From positions 14,065,254-14,129,253 of the forward strand of contig CM042566.1 in assembly GCA_023630585.1 (NCBI GenBank): a DNA stretch of 64,000 nucleotides, given 5' to 3'. The position numbers and the translations under genes were made by a program. Source of the stretch: Cranoglanis bouderius (taxonomy: Eukaryota > Chordata > Actinopteri > Siluriformes > Cranoglanididae). Within the stretch, counting starts at the first letter, position 1, and every line of letters starts with the position of its first letter. The notes beneath the pieces were generated by a model. The model was not told the DNA's origin. It worked only from the letters and a program-made list of their open reading frames with translations, and did no database searches. Shown piece by piece: positions 1 to 12,306 of the stretch.

Positions 1-132
1 TGCACAAAATCCTGAGATAGGAGCTTGTCTGCCTATACATCCAAACAAAACAAAACAAGATGTATATGGATATTAAATGGGGAAGTTATTGGAGTCACTA
101 GATGAATCGCGAAAGCACAGTATTGGGTATGT

Positions 133-1036
133 ACAGTTTTTAGTCTTTCAGCTGTTTGCAATGAACAAATCAAACAAAAGCAATTGGAATAGTTCAACAC
201 AGCGAATGCTTCAAGTGGTTTCCCCAAATTCAACTGAAAATGCAACTTATAAGGACTTCTCCAGTCTCAAAATTATTCAACCCCTTGAATAGAATCCCTC
301 ACAACAGCACAAATATGCAAAACAGGTGTCGTCTCAAGCACACCTGATGCAACTAATCAAGGGCTTCATTAGTTGCACCAGGTGTGCTTGAGCTGGAACA
401 CATGAAATACCTGAACTGGCTAGGCATTTGTTGAGTGTCACATTTTACATATGTTAGAAATATGGCTAGGTCAAAAGAACAGTCTAAAAAGTTAAGAGAA
501 GAGATCATCGTCCTTCACAAACAAGGAACAGGATACAAAAAGATAGCAAAGGCTCAGAATGTTCCTAGAGACACCGTTGGAAGCATAGTTTGAAAGTTTA
601 AAGTTAAGGGAACAGTGGTTACACTACCTGGACGGGGCAGAAAAAGGAAACTATCAATGGCTGCAACCAGATTTCTGCCAAGGCAAGTTGTGCAGCAAGA
701 CTTTGTGGCAAAAGGCACTGAGGTTTCAGTGAGCACAGTATGGCGCAAACTAAACACAGAAGGTTTCTATGCCAGAACTCCAAGATGTACACCACTACTG
801 ACCCAAAAGCACAAGAAAAGTCGGCTCAAAATCATAAATAAGCCACAGAAATTTTGGGATTCTATTATGTGGGGCGATGAAAAAAAACTGGAACTTTTCG
901 CACAATGGATCAGCGGAATGTCTGAAGACAGAAGAATGAAGAAAGAACACACTGTCCACAGTGAAGCATGGTGGTGGATTGGTTATTCTCTAGCACTAGA
1001 AACCTGCAGCGTGTGGAAGGAAGATGGATTCATGGA
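133..1036 (+). mobile_element. Tc1-like transposon fragment, broken transposase
   Basis: Remnant of the Tc1 family that is better preserved at 53938-55378. The sequence from about 133 matches the inner part of that element's terminal repeat. A transposase frame starts at ATG 462 (MARSKEQSKKLREEI) and keeps the paired helix-turn-helix region and the GRGRKRKLS linker. It has an in-frame stop near 591 and the frame is lost after about 1036, before the catalytic DDE core is complete. A short self-complementary stretch at 325-395 (AAGCACACCTG facing CAGGTGTGCTT) is also present. Both ends are truncated, and the right end joins a different Tc1 fragment. It lies in a ddx6 intron. Confidence 0.85.
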
Positions 1037-1040
1037 TTAA

Positions 1041-1735
1041 TTTTGACTCATCAGTCCAGAGCACATGCTTCCATTTTTCTGCACCCTAGTCCCTGTGTTT
1101 TCATGCATAGTTGAGTCGCTTGGCCTTGTTTCCACGTTGGCGGTATGGCTTTTTGGCCGCAAGTCTTCCATGAAGGCCACTTCTGACCAGAATTCTCCAG
1201 ACAGTAGATGGGTGTACCAGGGTCCCACTGGTTTCTGCCAGGTCTGAGCTGATGGCACTGCTGGACATCTTCCGATTGTGAAGGGAAGTAGTCCTTCATC
1301 TGCTGCAGTAAGTTTCCTTGGCCGACCACTGCGTCTGCGGTCCTCAACGCTGCCAGTTTCTTTGTGCTTCTTCAAAAGAGCTTGGACAGCACATCTGGAA
1401 ACCCCTGTCTGCCTTGAAATTTCTGCCTGGGAGAGACGTTGCTGATGCAGTTTAACTACCCTTCTGTCTTGTTGCTGTGCTCAGTCTTGCCATGGTGTAT
1501 GACTTGACGGGTAAACTGTCTTCAGCAACCTCACCTTGTTAGCCGAGTTTGGCTGTTCCTCACCTAGTTTTGTTCCTCCTACATAGCCGTATCTGTTTCG
1601 GTTAATGATTGTGTTTCAACCTACATATTGAATTGATCATTTGCACCGGTTTGGTATAACTGTTTAATCATACACCTGACCTACAAATCCCTGACTTTGT
1701 GCAAGTGTACATAGAAGAATTGATGCTGGTCACAC
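1041..1735 (-). mobile_element. Tc1-like transposon 5' fragment (second family)
   Basis: Read on the minus strand, a transposase N-terminus starts near 1494 (ATGGCAAGACTGAGC) and continues with the helix-turn-helix and linker KKHKETGSVEDRRRSGRPRK, typical of fish Tc1 transposases. Frameshifts and stops break it, and the catalytic half is missing where it meets the neighbouring fragment near 1040. The stretch 1495-1735 is probably the untranslated leader and decayed terminal repeat. It is a dead fragment from a different family than 133-1036. Confidence 0.75.
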
Positions 1736-1744
1736 TAAAATACT

Positions 1745-2914
1745 ATGTGAAAAGTATGTGAACCTCTAGGATTAGAGTCAGGTGTTTTCAATTAATGGGA
1801 TGACAATCATGTGCGAGTAAGCACCCTGTTTTATTTTAAGAACAGGCTTCTATCAAAGTCTGATCTTCACAACATACTGTATGTTCGTGGAAGTGTATCA
1901 TCGCATGAACAAAGGCGATTTATAGATAGATTGTGATCAGATAGATTGTGTACAAATGGAGGAACTTAAACCATTGTTACCCTCCCTAGGAGTGGTCGAC
2001 CAACAAAGATCACTCCAAGAGCAAGATGTGTAATAGTCCACAAAGTTACAAAGGAACCCAGGGTAACTTCTAAGCAACTAAAGGCATCTCTCACATTGGC
2101 CAACATTAATGTTAAATGAGTCCACCATCAGAGAACACTGAACAACAGGTGTGCATGGCAGGGTTGCAAGGAGAAAATCACTGCTCTCCAAAAAGCAGTT
2201 TGCTAAAGATCACATGGACAAGACAGAAGGCTATTGGAAAAAATGTTTTGTGGATGGAGGAGGCAAAAATAGAATTTTTTTTGAACGAGAAGTATGTTTG
2301 GATTAAGGAAAAACTGTATTCCAGCATAAGACCCTTATCCCATCTGTAAGTCAAGGTGGTGGTAGAATCATGGTTTGTGCCTCTTTTGCTGCATCTGGGC
2401 CACAATGGCTTGGAATCATTGATGGAACAATAAATTCTATGAATTATACCCGTGAATTCTAAAGGAAAATATCAGGACATCTGACCATGAACTGAATTTC
2501 AAGAGAAAGTCATGCAGCAAGACAACAACCCGAAACACACACGTCATTCTATCAAAGAATGGTTAAACAACATTTTGGAATAGCCAACTCCAAGTCCTGA
2601 CCTTAATCCAATGGAAATGTTGTGGAAGGACCTGAAGCAAGCAGTTGATTTGAAGAACCCCACCAACATCCCAGAGTTGAAGCTGTTATGTAAATTCCTC
2701 CAAGCCAATGTGCAGGACTGCAGTTATTGCTGAGCAAGGGCATCAGACCAGATACTAAAAGCATACTTTTGCCACTCTCAGATATGTAATATTGGATATT
2801 TTCCTCAATAAATGAGCAAGTATAATATTTTTGTCTCATTTGTTTAACTGGGTTCTCCATCTACCTCAGCAATAAAGAAAATTGTAAATGTTTCACAAAC
2901 TTTTAAGCATCACT
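1745..2914 (+). mobile_element. Tc1-like transposon, 5' truncated (28048 family)
   Basis: Same family as the complete copy at 28048-29544. Shared landmarks run in order: the leader (GTATGTGAACCTCTAGG), the helix-turn-helix region, the block around 2340-2430 equivalent to VKHGGGSIMVW, the QQDN..PKHTR segment near 2515-2550, and the right terminal repeat ending at 2914 before a TA (2915-2916). The left terminal repeat is missing. Many stops and small deletions show a long-dead copy. Confidence 0.8.
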
Positions 2915-3948
2915 GTATTGCTTTTCACTTGCTGCATGAAATGTGGGACATCACAAGAAAAATAATTTTAAAAAGAATAAACTTTTTAAAAGATACAATC
3001 CCTAACTACAAATAATCCAGAAGCACTAACCATTTTGCATGGTTTGGCCATTTTTTACATCTTTGGGCAGAAAAAAAAAAAAAAAAAAAAAAAAAGGTGA
3101 ACACTCCAGGTTCATGTGGAATTCACAAACTGAATATGGAGATGTTACAGAACTCACGTTTATTATAAAAGCCAGTATTCAAACATAAGTAAACAAACGT
3201 TAACACAAAAGCTAAACATAAGCAAAATTTCCTATTTAATTTGCATTTAGCTTGTAAGCTAAATTTTCAGCCCTTCAGTCAAACCAGTCATGTAACCAAC
3301 AGGAAAACTAATTAAACTAAAAAAATAAATAGCAACAAAGCACTGGAGCGTTCTGAAAGACTGCACGGTGTTAGCAAACTCTTTAAAGCACATAATTGGT
3401 TTCATTAGGTACATTTCCAACTCAAAAAAAAAAATTCCAGGAAGGGTGCACTGGTTTGAGTTAATACCACAGTGTCTACAAGCCTGCAAATAGTGCATCA
3501 AATAACCCACCTTTAGCCCAAGACCTCCAATGTCACTTCCATTCTTTTTGTGTGAAATAAGCACTACAGTTAGGTCTCTGCCGCTTTGTCCTTTTATTAA
3601 TTTGCTCAACAATGTTGCTGGATCTGTTACACTACACCGATTGTCAAGATGTTGAAGTATACCATAAGTCCTCTTACCATTTCCCCTTTTGGCCTATATT
3701 TTTAGGCATCAAGTTACCCTTCTTTACAGCAAAGATCCCATGAAAATCATTGCAGTAAAAATCTGAACAAAGGGTTCTGGGACTATCCTAATGAAAACTA
3801 CAGTTTCAAACCAAGTTTCTTGTTTGTCTATCTAACCCACTACAAGGGCCATAAACATTTAAAGAGGTGAACAACATGCATGGAACAAGTTAAGACCAAA
3901 AAGGGGGGGGGGGGGGGGGGTTAAATAATACTTTTCTCCAATACTCAC
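2915..3948. other. ddx6 intron sequence, no further exon seen
   Basis: AT-rich intron with a run of about 28 A at 3069-3096 and a run of 20 G at 3903-3920. The open frame at 3259-3612 on the minus strand has no recognisable domain and no helicase motif. No exon for the rest of the DDX6 helicase domain was found here, so this intron continues left through the Tc1 copies and past position 1. Confidence 0.6.
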
Positions 3949-5776
3949 TTCATCCAACACGATCATCTGCACCTGGCCAACTTTGGCTACTCCTTTTTTG
4001 ATGAGATCCAACACTCTTCCAGGAGTGGCGATAACAACATGCACTACAGAGGGGTGGGGGGCAGGTTAGATGCAGGACACTTATTGAAAGTCAATAGTAA
4101 AAAAAATAAATAAATTTAAAAAAAAGCAAAGCCCAAAAGAGCCTGTATATTTAAAGGACACACCAGTCTCATCAAGCCGCATAATGTCATCACGGAGGTT
4201 GGTTCCACCTGTGGTTGCCATGACCTTAACCCCACCCATGTGTTTGCTGACCTGGATGCAGATCTGGCTCACCTGGAGAGCCAGTTCTCTGGTGGGGACT
4301 ATGACCAGTGCTGAAGAGAGGGAGGAGGAAGAAGGTCCCTATTAAAATGCATCAAACAAACGGGTATAGAAACTAGATGATTGTAGGCAGGTTCTTTTAC
4401 CTTGTATGCAGTCTTTCTTCAGATCAATACGTTCAAGTAAGGGAATGAGGTAGGCACCACTCTTTCCTGTGCCATTCTTGGCTCTAGCCAGAATGTCCCT
4501 CCCAGACAATGCAATGGGAATGCTCTCCTCCTACAGTGAACAGACAAATCAGTCAGGTTCCTGAGAGAGAATTGTGTAGTCCTATAAGAACCTTAATAAC
4601 CCGTGTTGTCTGACAAACAAAACAGCTTTCTCGGTTGCATTTTATTTTCCCCCTTGTCCATGCTTTCAACACAGATACAAGCTATGCTAGATTTCCATTC
4701 ATGGAATTTCCAAACATAAATGGGGGTTTAAATTATAAAAATGAAACCAGGGCTGCTCTGCAATACAAGAATTCAATAACTATCTTTAAAGCAGAGCAAA
4801 TGCATGCAGTTTATGTAATTCACTTCAAATTTTTTTTTTTAAGTTGCTTATTTTAACTTAAGTACCGATTTCAGTTTTGCAAGCAGTGCTGACCTATTTA
4901 ATGGGTAATTAATGCTAATGCAAGCAACTAGCAGCTACAACTGACCAAAACAACCTCCCCAACCCCTGCTGTAATCACATTATGCATGCCAGGTCATTTT
5001 AGACTATACTGTGGTACTTTTTTGGACAAAGAGGAGAAGTTTAAATTAAGCTACTGACTACATTATAACTGTACACGAGCTACTGAGCATAATAAAGTAG
5101 CAGATCTTAATGTAGTCTTTTTAACTTCTAATCTAAACAGTATGTACTTACCTGGATAGGTGATGGTTTTTCCCAGCCCATTTCAAAAATGCCCATTAAC
5201 AACTCCCGCTTCAGGCAGTAATCTTCAAATTCATTCCCTTTGGTAGCAGTTACGTCCTGCATGTTCATAAAGAAAACACATAAGCAAATTCCTGTATAAC
5301 CCTATCCTTCCTAACAATTTTTTAATGACATAACTTACAGAAGTTTTCATGCGCATATCCTTTGGGGGAAGCTTTAAATTCTTTTTCCAGTCATCCCCAG
5401 GTCTGACAAAGCACAAATCATGTTATAATAAAACACTGAGGAAATGGGCAATTTATTAAAAAAAAAAAAAAAAAAGGAACACCCAACTATAACAACAAGA
5501 ACCCCCAAATCAAAGAATAATCCAATTCACAATGCACAACATTATACCTGGCGCACCTGAAATCAGTACTTACTTGATGACGGTGTTTGCTGTGGGCACA
5601 GGCAAGGAGTTGCCATTGTTGACTGTGCTGGAAGCTTTAATCTGGGCAGGCTGTGTTGTTTGAGGTCCCCCGCCACCCCCACCAGGTCCCCCTGTCGGCT
5701 TTGCAGAGCCTCTCTTCTGGCCATTTTGGTTTGTCAAGCCCAGAATAACCGGGTTCTCTGTTCTGGCTGCACTCAT
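3949..5776 (-). CDS. ddx6: ATP-dependent RNA helicase DDX6 (5' half of gene)
   Basis: DEAD-box helicase that promotes decapping and translational repression in P-bodies and binds partners such as the CCR4-NOT scaffold. Six coding exons read in frame on the minus strand with GT-AG borders: 5776-5574 (ATG, MSAARTENPVILGL), 5402-5339 (PGDDWKKNLKLPPKDMRMKTS), 5256-5152 (Q-motif, GWEKPSPIQ), 4530-4401 (motif I, AKNGTGKSGAY), 4310-4164 (motif Ia PTRELALQ, then GGTNLRDD) and 4043-3949 (motif Ib ATPGR, ending VLDE). The DEAD box is split: the last exon seen ends after D-E and the next should begin A-D. About 248 residues are present of a protein near 480, and the SAT motif and RecA2 domain lie left of the window. 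The acceptor just before the ATG (5779-5780) implies a noncoding first exon. The identification rests on near-identity to vertebrate DDX6 over all six exons. Confidence 0.96.
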
Positions 5777-6474
5777 GTCTGTTTATATCTTTTTTTCCAA
5801 AAAAAAAGAAAAGTGACCGAAGAGACTGGGATGTATATCTTTTCGTTGATTTTAAGATGTCCTTACCACAGTCCAAACCAAAGTTCAAGCAATTATATTT
5901 CACAACTTGTTCCTCAAGAATATATGTCTTTTGTAAAACATCTCAATGCCAAAATGACCAAAGTAATTATCCACAAATTCTGAAAGTAGGAAATTAACTG
6001 GAAGTCTCTTGAGAAATATCCCAGTTCTCAAAATGATAATCTCACAAACCAGAGAGAGGCTAAGCAGCCAGACATCTAGTTATTTTATTTCTTTGCATCC
6101 ACTCCTTTTTCTCTCAATTTTCACAATCGATGATTTGAAGTTTTCAACCTAGAGTAAAAGAAAGATGTTGTTCATGGTGTTTCAGAGAGCAAACAAATTA
6201 CTATGTTCACAAAGTTCAATTAATCAATAATAATTAATACAATAGTTTTTTTTCTTGATGGCATATTCTACATGGGTCATGTACACTTTTATATTTGTCC
6301 AAATACCTGCAAAAAGGAATAGTAGTGATCATTATTAGGCATACCTGAAAATGAATATCAGCAACCAATCAAATGTTGTAAGGACACTAGCTTAAGGATT
6401 TGTACCTGGCTACAGTGTTGATTACTTCACATCTAGGGCCCCCATTCCTAGTGTCCAATTTTTATTTATATCCA

Positions 6475-6612
6475 CCTCATTCGGATAACACTTTTATCCT
6501 AAGTGACAACTGAGCAGTTGAGGGTTAAACAGCCTTGCTCAAAGGCCTAACAGTGGTGCTGGGATTTGAATTCATGACCTTCAGATCGGTCACCCAATGC
6601 CTTAACCACTTA
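6475..6612 (-). repeat. tRNA-derived SINE-like remnant
   Basis: On the minus strand this reads GTGGTTAAGGCATTGG, then a degenerate B-box-like stretch (ATTCAAATCCCAG), then a conserved fish SINE body (TTGAGCAAGGC, CCTCAACTGCTC). This is the usual order of a tRNA-derived SINE. The 5' head is incomplete, and no direct flanking repeats were found. Confidence 0.55.
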
Positions 6613-6982
6613 TACTTCAATTACCTGAAGACTGTCTTTAATTGGGTCATCAGCTACACTGAAATTAAACGTTGTATTATGCAAAGTATGGCTGTATTAA
6701 TAAGTCAACTGCTTTGATTGTGAAAATTATTAATATGGATTTGCATCATCAACCAGTCAGTCATTTACCAACACTAAAAGCACCTTTCAATGTAAAAACC
6801 CACAGGACTCCATTCTCTGGAGAATGTACTATCTAACTTTTGGGTCAACACTGCTTCTGGTTCTTTGCACCATACAGAGCTGCATGCAGAACTGTTTTCA
6901 ATCAGCCTGGTTATAACAAAGAAATGTTATTGGGCTCATCAGGATAGATGGATTATTTTATCCGAAAAACAGTGATTTAACT

Positions 6983-7045
6983 TGCAACACAGAGTGCGAG
7001 CAGTAGACCAACGCCTTAACCACTGAGCTACCACTGCCAGTTTTA
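6983..7045 (-). repeat. tRNA-derived SINE head
   Basis: The minus strand reads GGCAGTGGTAGCTCAGTGG followed by TTAAGGCGTTGG, a classic RNA polymerase III A-box head of fish SINEs. The B box and body are degenerate. The same head recurs at 41945-41983. Confidence 0.55.
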
Positions 7046-9629
7046 AACCCATATCGCCCATCCCTACTAGCAGGTGTGAGTAATAGGAGAATTCATTAAT
7101 TGGGCCAGTAGACATACCACTCGCCAGCTTTCTTTCCGTAACACACAGAAAAAGCATGTCACATTATTGAGAGACTAATAACTAAAGTAATTAATTACAC
7201 TACATTCATATTTAAAGCAGCACATCAGTTACGTATTCATTAAAAAGTGCTGTTTTCTCACGTCACTTGGCTAGGAGCATACACGTGCGCTCTTTCTCAC
7301 ACACACCCAGATCCCACGGAGAAATAAACAAACCATTGTCACATGCTGTGGTGTGAGGTAAGGAGTGACTGATCTAGCTCGTCACATTAGTAATACTAAG
7401 CTAATCGTGGGAAGGTTTGAAAAGGAAAGAATGGATGGTAAGAAGAGTCCTCCCAAGACCAGCCTCCCATTTTTGTGGTGGAAGAACTTGGATAAATGAA
7501 GTTCAGTTCTTTCCATCCTGTTATATTTATTACGGACATGTTTCAACAAGAATATAAAGGTAAATAAGGTTTACTGCTACAAAAAGTCCAACTGTAACAT
7601 TATTGGGGGGGGGAATGTTGGTTTGCATTTAAACAAATATGAAGTATTTCAGTAAGAAATATACTTTTTGCACTGCTTAGGCGGTTGTTGATGCTGTAGG
7701 GCTTTGGGGCTTTGGCATTTTCAGTTCCGAGTGTAAACCAAAGCATGTAAAGAATGGTAGAACGCCTTTCTTTCTTTGAGATGCAAATTGATTTTTCATT
7801 TTGTTGCTGATGACTAAGGGCTTTGCAACTTTCAATACGAACATTTTCTCTCATAATGTTACAGTTGGATTTTTTGTAGCAGAAAATACACAGTTTCATT
7901 TTCATACAATTTATTTCATAATTGTATTTACTAAATGGATATATATGGATATAACCAACCAATGGGCTGGTCTTGGGCATGAATCTCCCAGGCTGAGAAT
8001 AGGACCCACCCCCGCCATACCACATTGTTTTTTTGTTTTTTTTTAACAGCTGTGCACACAGCATATACACACACACATCAATGGACAGTCGTTTTACTAA
8101 CCCCGAAAGTTCCCCCCAATACTCTGTACTCAGCGCAGGTTGCCAGCCTGAACGGGGCGATGACTATCTACCTTCAGGTCAGAACCAATGGTCAGTGGCA
8201 GCCTGCGATGTTCGCAGCTCTCCACCACTACCTCCCAGACCCATGGGCTCCCTCGCATAAGCACAGTTACTTGGAGCCCCATCAGACAAGCAAATGCTCC
8301 ATTCTGACGTTGTCTTCTGATATTTCACGTAATTGCAATTATCCGTGAAATTAAAATGAAAGTGAGCTGGCCAATTTAAATTAATAGTCTCAATGCCCTT
8401 TCCATTTTACAAAGATTTGAGGACAAGTGGGACGCAAAAGGTAAACAATTTGCGATATACACAAAATTATGTATGGAAACAGCTCAAGGGCAGATTTCTT
8501 TTGCGATACAACAAAACTTATGCAACAAATTTTTTTTTTTTTTTTTAAAGGATGACATCATGTGCACCATTTTACCAGTAAAAGACCAGCTGGATGGATC
8601 ATGCAGGAGACAGCAAATGTCTCAAACTTTTTTTTTTTATATATATATATGCACTCTCACTGTCGATAACAAAAGCATAAAAAGTAGATAGAAACTTGGC
8701 TAATCGTTTTTTTTTTTTTTTTTTTTTTGCCTCAGTCACGAGAATGAAATCAAACAGCTGCCAAATAACCAGACCAAGGCTTCACAGTCAGGTCAGGATT
8801 TAGGCTAGCTGGCAAAGGGAAATAACTATGTCTATGTAAGGTACCTACACAGCTAGATAGCATCAGAACAAGTATAACCAAGTAATAGCCTCAGAGTGGT
8901 AGTGTCGCTTTTAACGCCAGGTCAGCATCTGAGGCTATCCTCATGGCAAAAACAAACTTGCAAAAATGACAAGTGTTGCATACATACAGCAGAAATAAAA
9001 CCCAAACAAAAGGAAGAATTCAGCAGTTAAGATTATATAAGGTGTCTCACATTTACATATGATAAAAATTCTAAAACCTTTTCTGGTAAAATCTTAGTAA
9101 ACAAAGCCTTTAAGTGAACTTGCTACATAAAAAAGTGGGGTCTTGCAGAACATACATAACGTCGGGTCTTTGCCTTTGGACAGAAATGTACGAGTCAGTC
9201 TTGAATTACCTATACCCAAGTACTAGCAAACAGAATTGACCAGTTAGCCATGTTGTTCAGGCTACATGAAATCTGAAAATGCTGGACACCAGATGGACAT
9301 GTGCCGTGTTTGACTCGAGGTCGCAGACTCCAGACAGGAAAGGGCAGAGAAAAAGATCCCTCAACTCAAGATTTCTACTCGGGAAATCGAGGTAGTCTTT
9401 CCAACTACGCGCGTCTCCGAGTTCAGGGAGTGACGTCAAATCAATATGGCTGCTCACAGCGTCAGAAGCAAACAGAGTAGCACTTCTTACCTTTAAATGA
9501 GTTATACTGTATACACGCAAGTGTTTGTTTTAGATCACGCAACACATGGACATATTAACAATAACTATAAAGAGGAAGATATACATCCTTAGTCACAGTT
9601 GCCAAAAAAGACGAACATGGAATCGTCCG

Positions 9630-9690
9630 TGTTCCCCGAACCGCCCCGAACCCCCTCCCGAACCCCCTCCCGAACCGCCCCGAACCCCCT
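9630..9690. repeat. Short C-rich tandem repeat
   Basis: About four imperfect copies of a roughly 16-base unit, CCGAACC followed by CCC or GCCC. The flanks (9690-9780) carry TGACGTCA-like and CTCGAA motifs that resemble a dispersed repeat rather than a promoter, but this could not be settled from sequence alone. Confidence 0.5.
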
Positions 9691-10639
9691 GTGTACCTCG
9701 AACGCACGGAGGTCGAAAATGACGTCAGCCCAAGCTCCAACTTCCCACTTGTGATGCAAGTCGAATGCAGCAATATTGCGATAACGTTAGCCGGTAGCTA
9801 GATAGTACAGCAGGCCATTTGGTTAAGCCAGCTAGTTGCGCTAGCAGGCAGGCTAACTGCCCGTCACCGCACTAGCTAACGTCACTTAAATGTTATGAAG
9901 TTTCCTTAAACGCGTTTGGGTTATTTCCAAAAAGGCAAGCCGTGTGCTTTAGCATTTTATTCAACAATTTCCAAAGCATATTTTCAACTTCGTACGATCC
10001 TTCGATAAACGTGTCGTATACACAGCAAATTTATTTTAAATACGATGTCCAGACTAGGTAGATAATTACCCAGCTAAAGATATAGCCACTACAAACCAAT
10101 AACGTACACTCCAGCTTTGAAGATAACCACACACTGTTCCATGTTCGGTTTTTACATTATTTTAAGTCATCTGTTTAACCTGATGTTTAAACTGTTTAAT
10201 TTGACCAAGCCAAGGGTATCTTCATAGTTGGTGAAGCTACTGTCGAAATGTTTGCTAGCAGCCCGCTAACATTATGCTACCTAATAACCAGCTAACGCTA
10301 GCCGTCTCTGCGGGCGTGTACTGGCCCTGTTAACGAAACAACACATACGAGGTCCAAAGTTTTACAAATCAACCGGAAGGACTGTTTAACGTTTCCATCG
10401 CTAACCATCCAAGTTTAGTCAACGGGACGGTCATCTGTGGTTTATTCAAACGCACCGGGGACCGGTTTGCTACCGAGTTAAATTACCCAAGAAGACCCCA
10501 AAACCAGACAGCAAAAACAACCTACCCCGGAGGCCGGAGCAGAAACCGTTGGAACAAAAAAAAAAAAAAAAAAACCTCGACTGTCCTCTGAACAAAAGAC
10601 AACCACGTTTATCAGTTACATTGACTGAAGTCTACTCAC

Positions 10640-10760
10640 CAAATATAGTTGAAATTCCGCACCACTCGCTATTTATTGTTTCCGAACTGTTAAGAGTTAG
10701 GCCTGGGTGATATTTTGGGGCTCTATAGCGAACGGCCAAGATGGCTTCCAGTCATCTTTA
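10640..10760 (-). other. ddx6: Probable noncoding first exon of ddx6
   Basis: On the minus strand a strong donor (TTTG|GTGAGT, intron starting at 10639) ends a roughly 100-base GC-balanced stretch directly after a YY1-type element. The ATG exon of ddx6 begins with an acceptor and so needs an upstream noncoding exon. This is the best donor-plus-promoter candidate on that strand. The 5' limit is approximate, and there is no transcript evidence. Confidence 0.5.
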
Positions 10761-10786
10761 AACCCTCCCCCCGCTGGTCACGTGAC
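10735..10786 (-). promoter_or_regulatory. Putative ddx6 core promoter: YY1 element and E-box
   Basis: The minus strand carries GCCATCTTGGC (10735-10745), a match to the YY1 element often found just downstream of the start in TATA-less vertebrate housekeeping promoters. About 32 bases upstream is the palindrome GTCACGTGAC (10777-10786), a high-affinity site for USF and TFE/MITF factors. No TATA box is evident. The role is inferred from motif identity and spacing. Confidence 0.5.
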
Positions 10787-10939
10787 TCACAAAACCAGCA
10801 GTGTAATCAATTTTTTTTTTCTCGGTATAAGGTGAGGGTCTGGTTGTCCAAACCATTCATTTAGAACATTGTTCATGTGGTTTGGGGTTGAGGCTAAATA
10901 TGAAAACATCCAAGTGTGAGATAATTAACTGAAGGTATT

Positions 10940-12056
10940 CCAGTGAAAGATACTGTAAAGTATTTGGGTATTTATTTGACCAAAAAATAGCAGCTAGACA
11001 ACAACTTAATTTCTCTGGCAGGATTAAGAAAACCCAGTTTTTTGTTGTTGTTGTTGTTTTGTTTTGTTTGTTTTGTTTATTGTATTTGTTGTATTTTGTT
11101 TTTCAAATGGACCTGTCCCTATATGGTAGGGTTCTCTTATCCAAAGCTGAAGGACTTTCTTGTTTTGTGTATCCATCACTTTCTCTTTTTTTTGTTAACG
11201 ATTGTATAGCCAAAGGAGTTAATAACATTTTCTTAGACTTATCTGGAAAATCAACCCTCATAAACTTAAAAATAAAGCAGTGCTTTCCAATAGCTGAAAA
11301 GAAGTTGGACTTGAAGTGTTAAAATTTTCATGATACTATAAACACCTTTAAAATAAACTGGCTTAAAAGATGTTTGATAAATCCTAACTATATGTGTGTG
11401 TGTGGTTTTTTTAAATTATTATTCCTAATCATATCTTTTACAGAGTTGGAAGTTTCCCTTTTATTTTAAAATGTAATTACTTAGCTGCTAAGCTGCCAAC
11501 TGCATTATCTAAATTACATCAGCAGTCGTTTCTTGGCTGGAAGTTGTGTCACAGCCACAGTTTTTCACCACATAGGACTCTTTTGTGAAATAACTACGAT
11601 ATAACTATTAGGAACAAATCCCTTTTTTAACTACATGGTTCAATAGAAATATAAACAGTATCCTTTCAGTTTTTTATGATTCTGGTAATGGGCACTTTAT
11701 GGCTGTTCATGACTTCCCTTACCTCAATAAAGAATACAATACTGCGCTCAGAGCCATTCGACAAAACAGTCTTCTTTGATATTAGATGCCATAAGTATTT
11801 TTAAAAATAATTTTTAGTTATTAATTAATTAACGACTTAATTATTAATGATTTTGCAACGTAAAGATCGAATCGTTCCTAGAGTTAAATTCCACTGGGCG
11901 GCCTATATTGGCATTATAGATTGGAGAAGAGCATGGTTATTGCCTCATAAGTATTGTGTTCCCAACAAGACCAAAGAAGTCCATTTTAAAATCTTGCACA
12001 AGATATATCCTGTGAATATTACTGTGTCTAAATATTCAAATTTTCATAGCATTTAG
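10940..12056 (+). mobile_element. Decayed L1/Tx1-type LINE fragment
   Basis: Pieces of the C-terminal part of an L1-clade reverse transcriptase appear in order: VKYLGIYLT near 10957, a DLSLYGRVLLSKAEGL block at 11107-11160, and a distal WRRAWLLPHKYC..NKTKEVHFKILHKIYPVN block at 11919-12020. These are separated by frameshifts, stops and AT-rich insertions. The polymerase core (YxDD) is absent. It is a 5'-truncated, long-inactive insertion just upstream of the ddx6 promoter. Confidence 0.65.
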
Positions 12057-12252
12057 CTAAATCCCCTGTTATTGCCCAGTCCTTTAATTTCAATTATATG
12101 ATTTGCTATTATACTGACACTTCCAACAAGTCACTGGGATATATATATATATATACGTACTTTTTATTTTGTTTAGTAATTTTTTTTTTATTCATAAACA
12201 GAAGTTCTCAAACTCACAGCCTACTCTCTCACTCTTCAAATTGTTTTATTTA

Positions 12253-12253
<1 letters not shown>

Positions 12254-12304
<51 letters not shown>
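12254..12304. repeat. (AAT)n microsatellite
   Basis: About 17 uninterrupted AAT units. Confidence 0.95.

Positions 12305-12306
<2 letters not shown>

Larger units (their letters stand above)
5779..10639. other. ddx6 first intron with scattered repeats
   Basis: About 4.9 kb between the ATG-bearing exon and the putative first exon. It holds two tRNA-headed SINE-like remnants, several A/T runs (8529-8546, 8707-8728), and two C/G-rich pieces near 9400-9480 and 9630-9780 with CRE-like cores (TGACGTCA at 9431). The open frames at 7600-8076, 8025-8348 and 9257-9520 show no recognisable domain and are probably chance. Confidence 0.55.

Noticed and set aside
3259..3612. 117-codon minus-strand open frame in the ddx6 intron
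   Set aside because: No DDX6 helicase motif, no splice context and no recognisable domain; likely chance in AT-rich DNA.
7600..8348. Open frames on both strands in ddx6 intron 1
   Set aside because: They overlap each other, run through T and G homopolymers, and match nothing recognisable.
9257..9773. Two minus-strand open frames and CRE-like TGACGTCA sites, considered as a ddx6 promoter or gene
   Set aside because: No donor site follows, and the sequence style is that of a dispersed repeat; the 10640-10786 region fits a first exon better.
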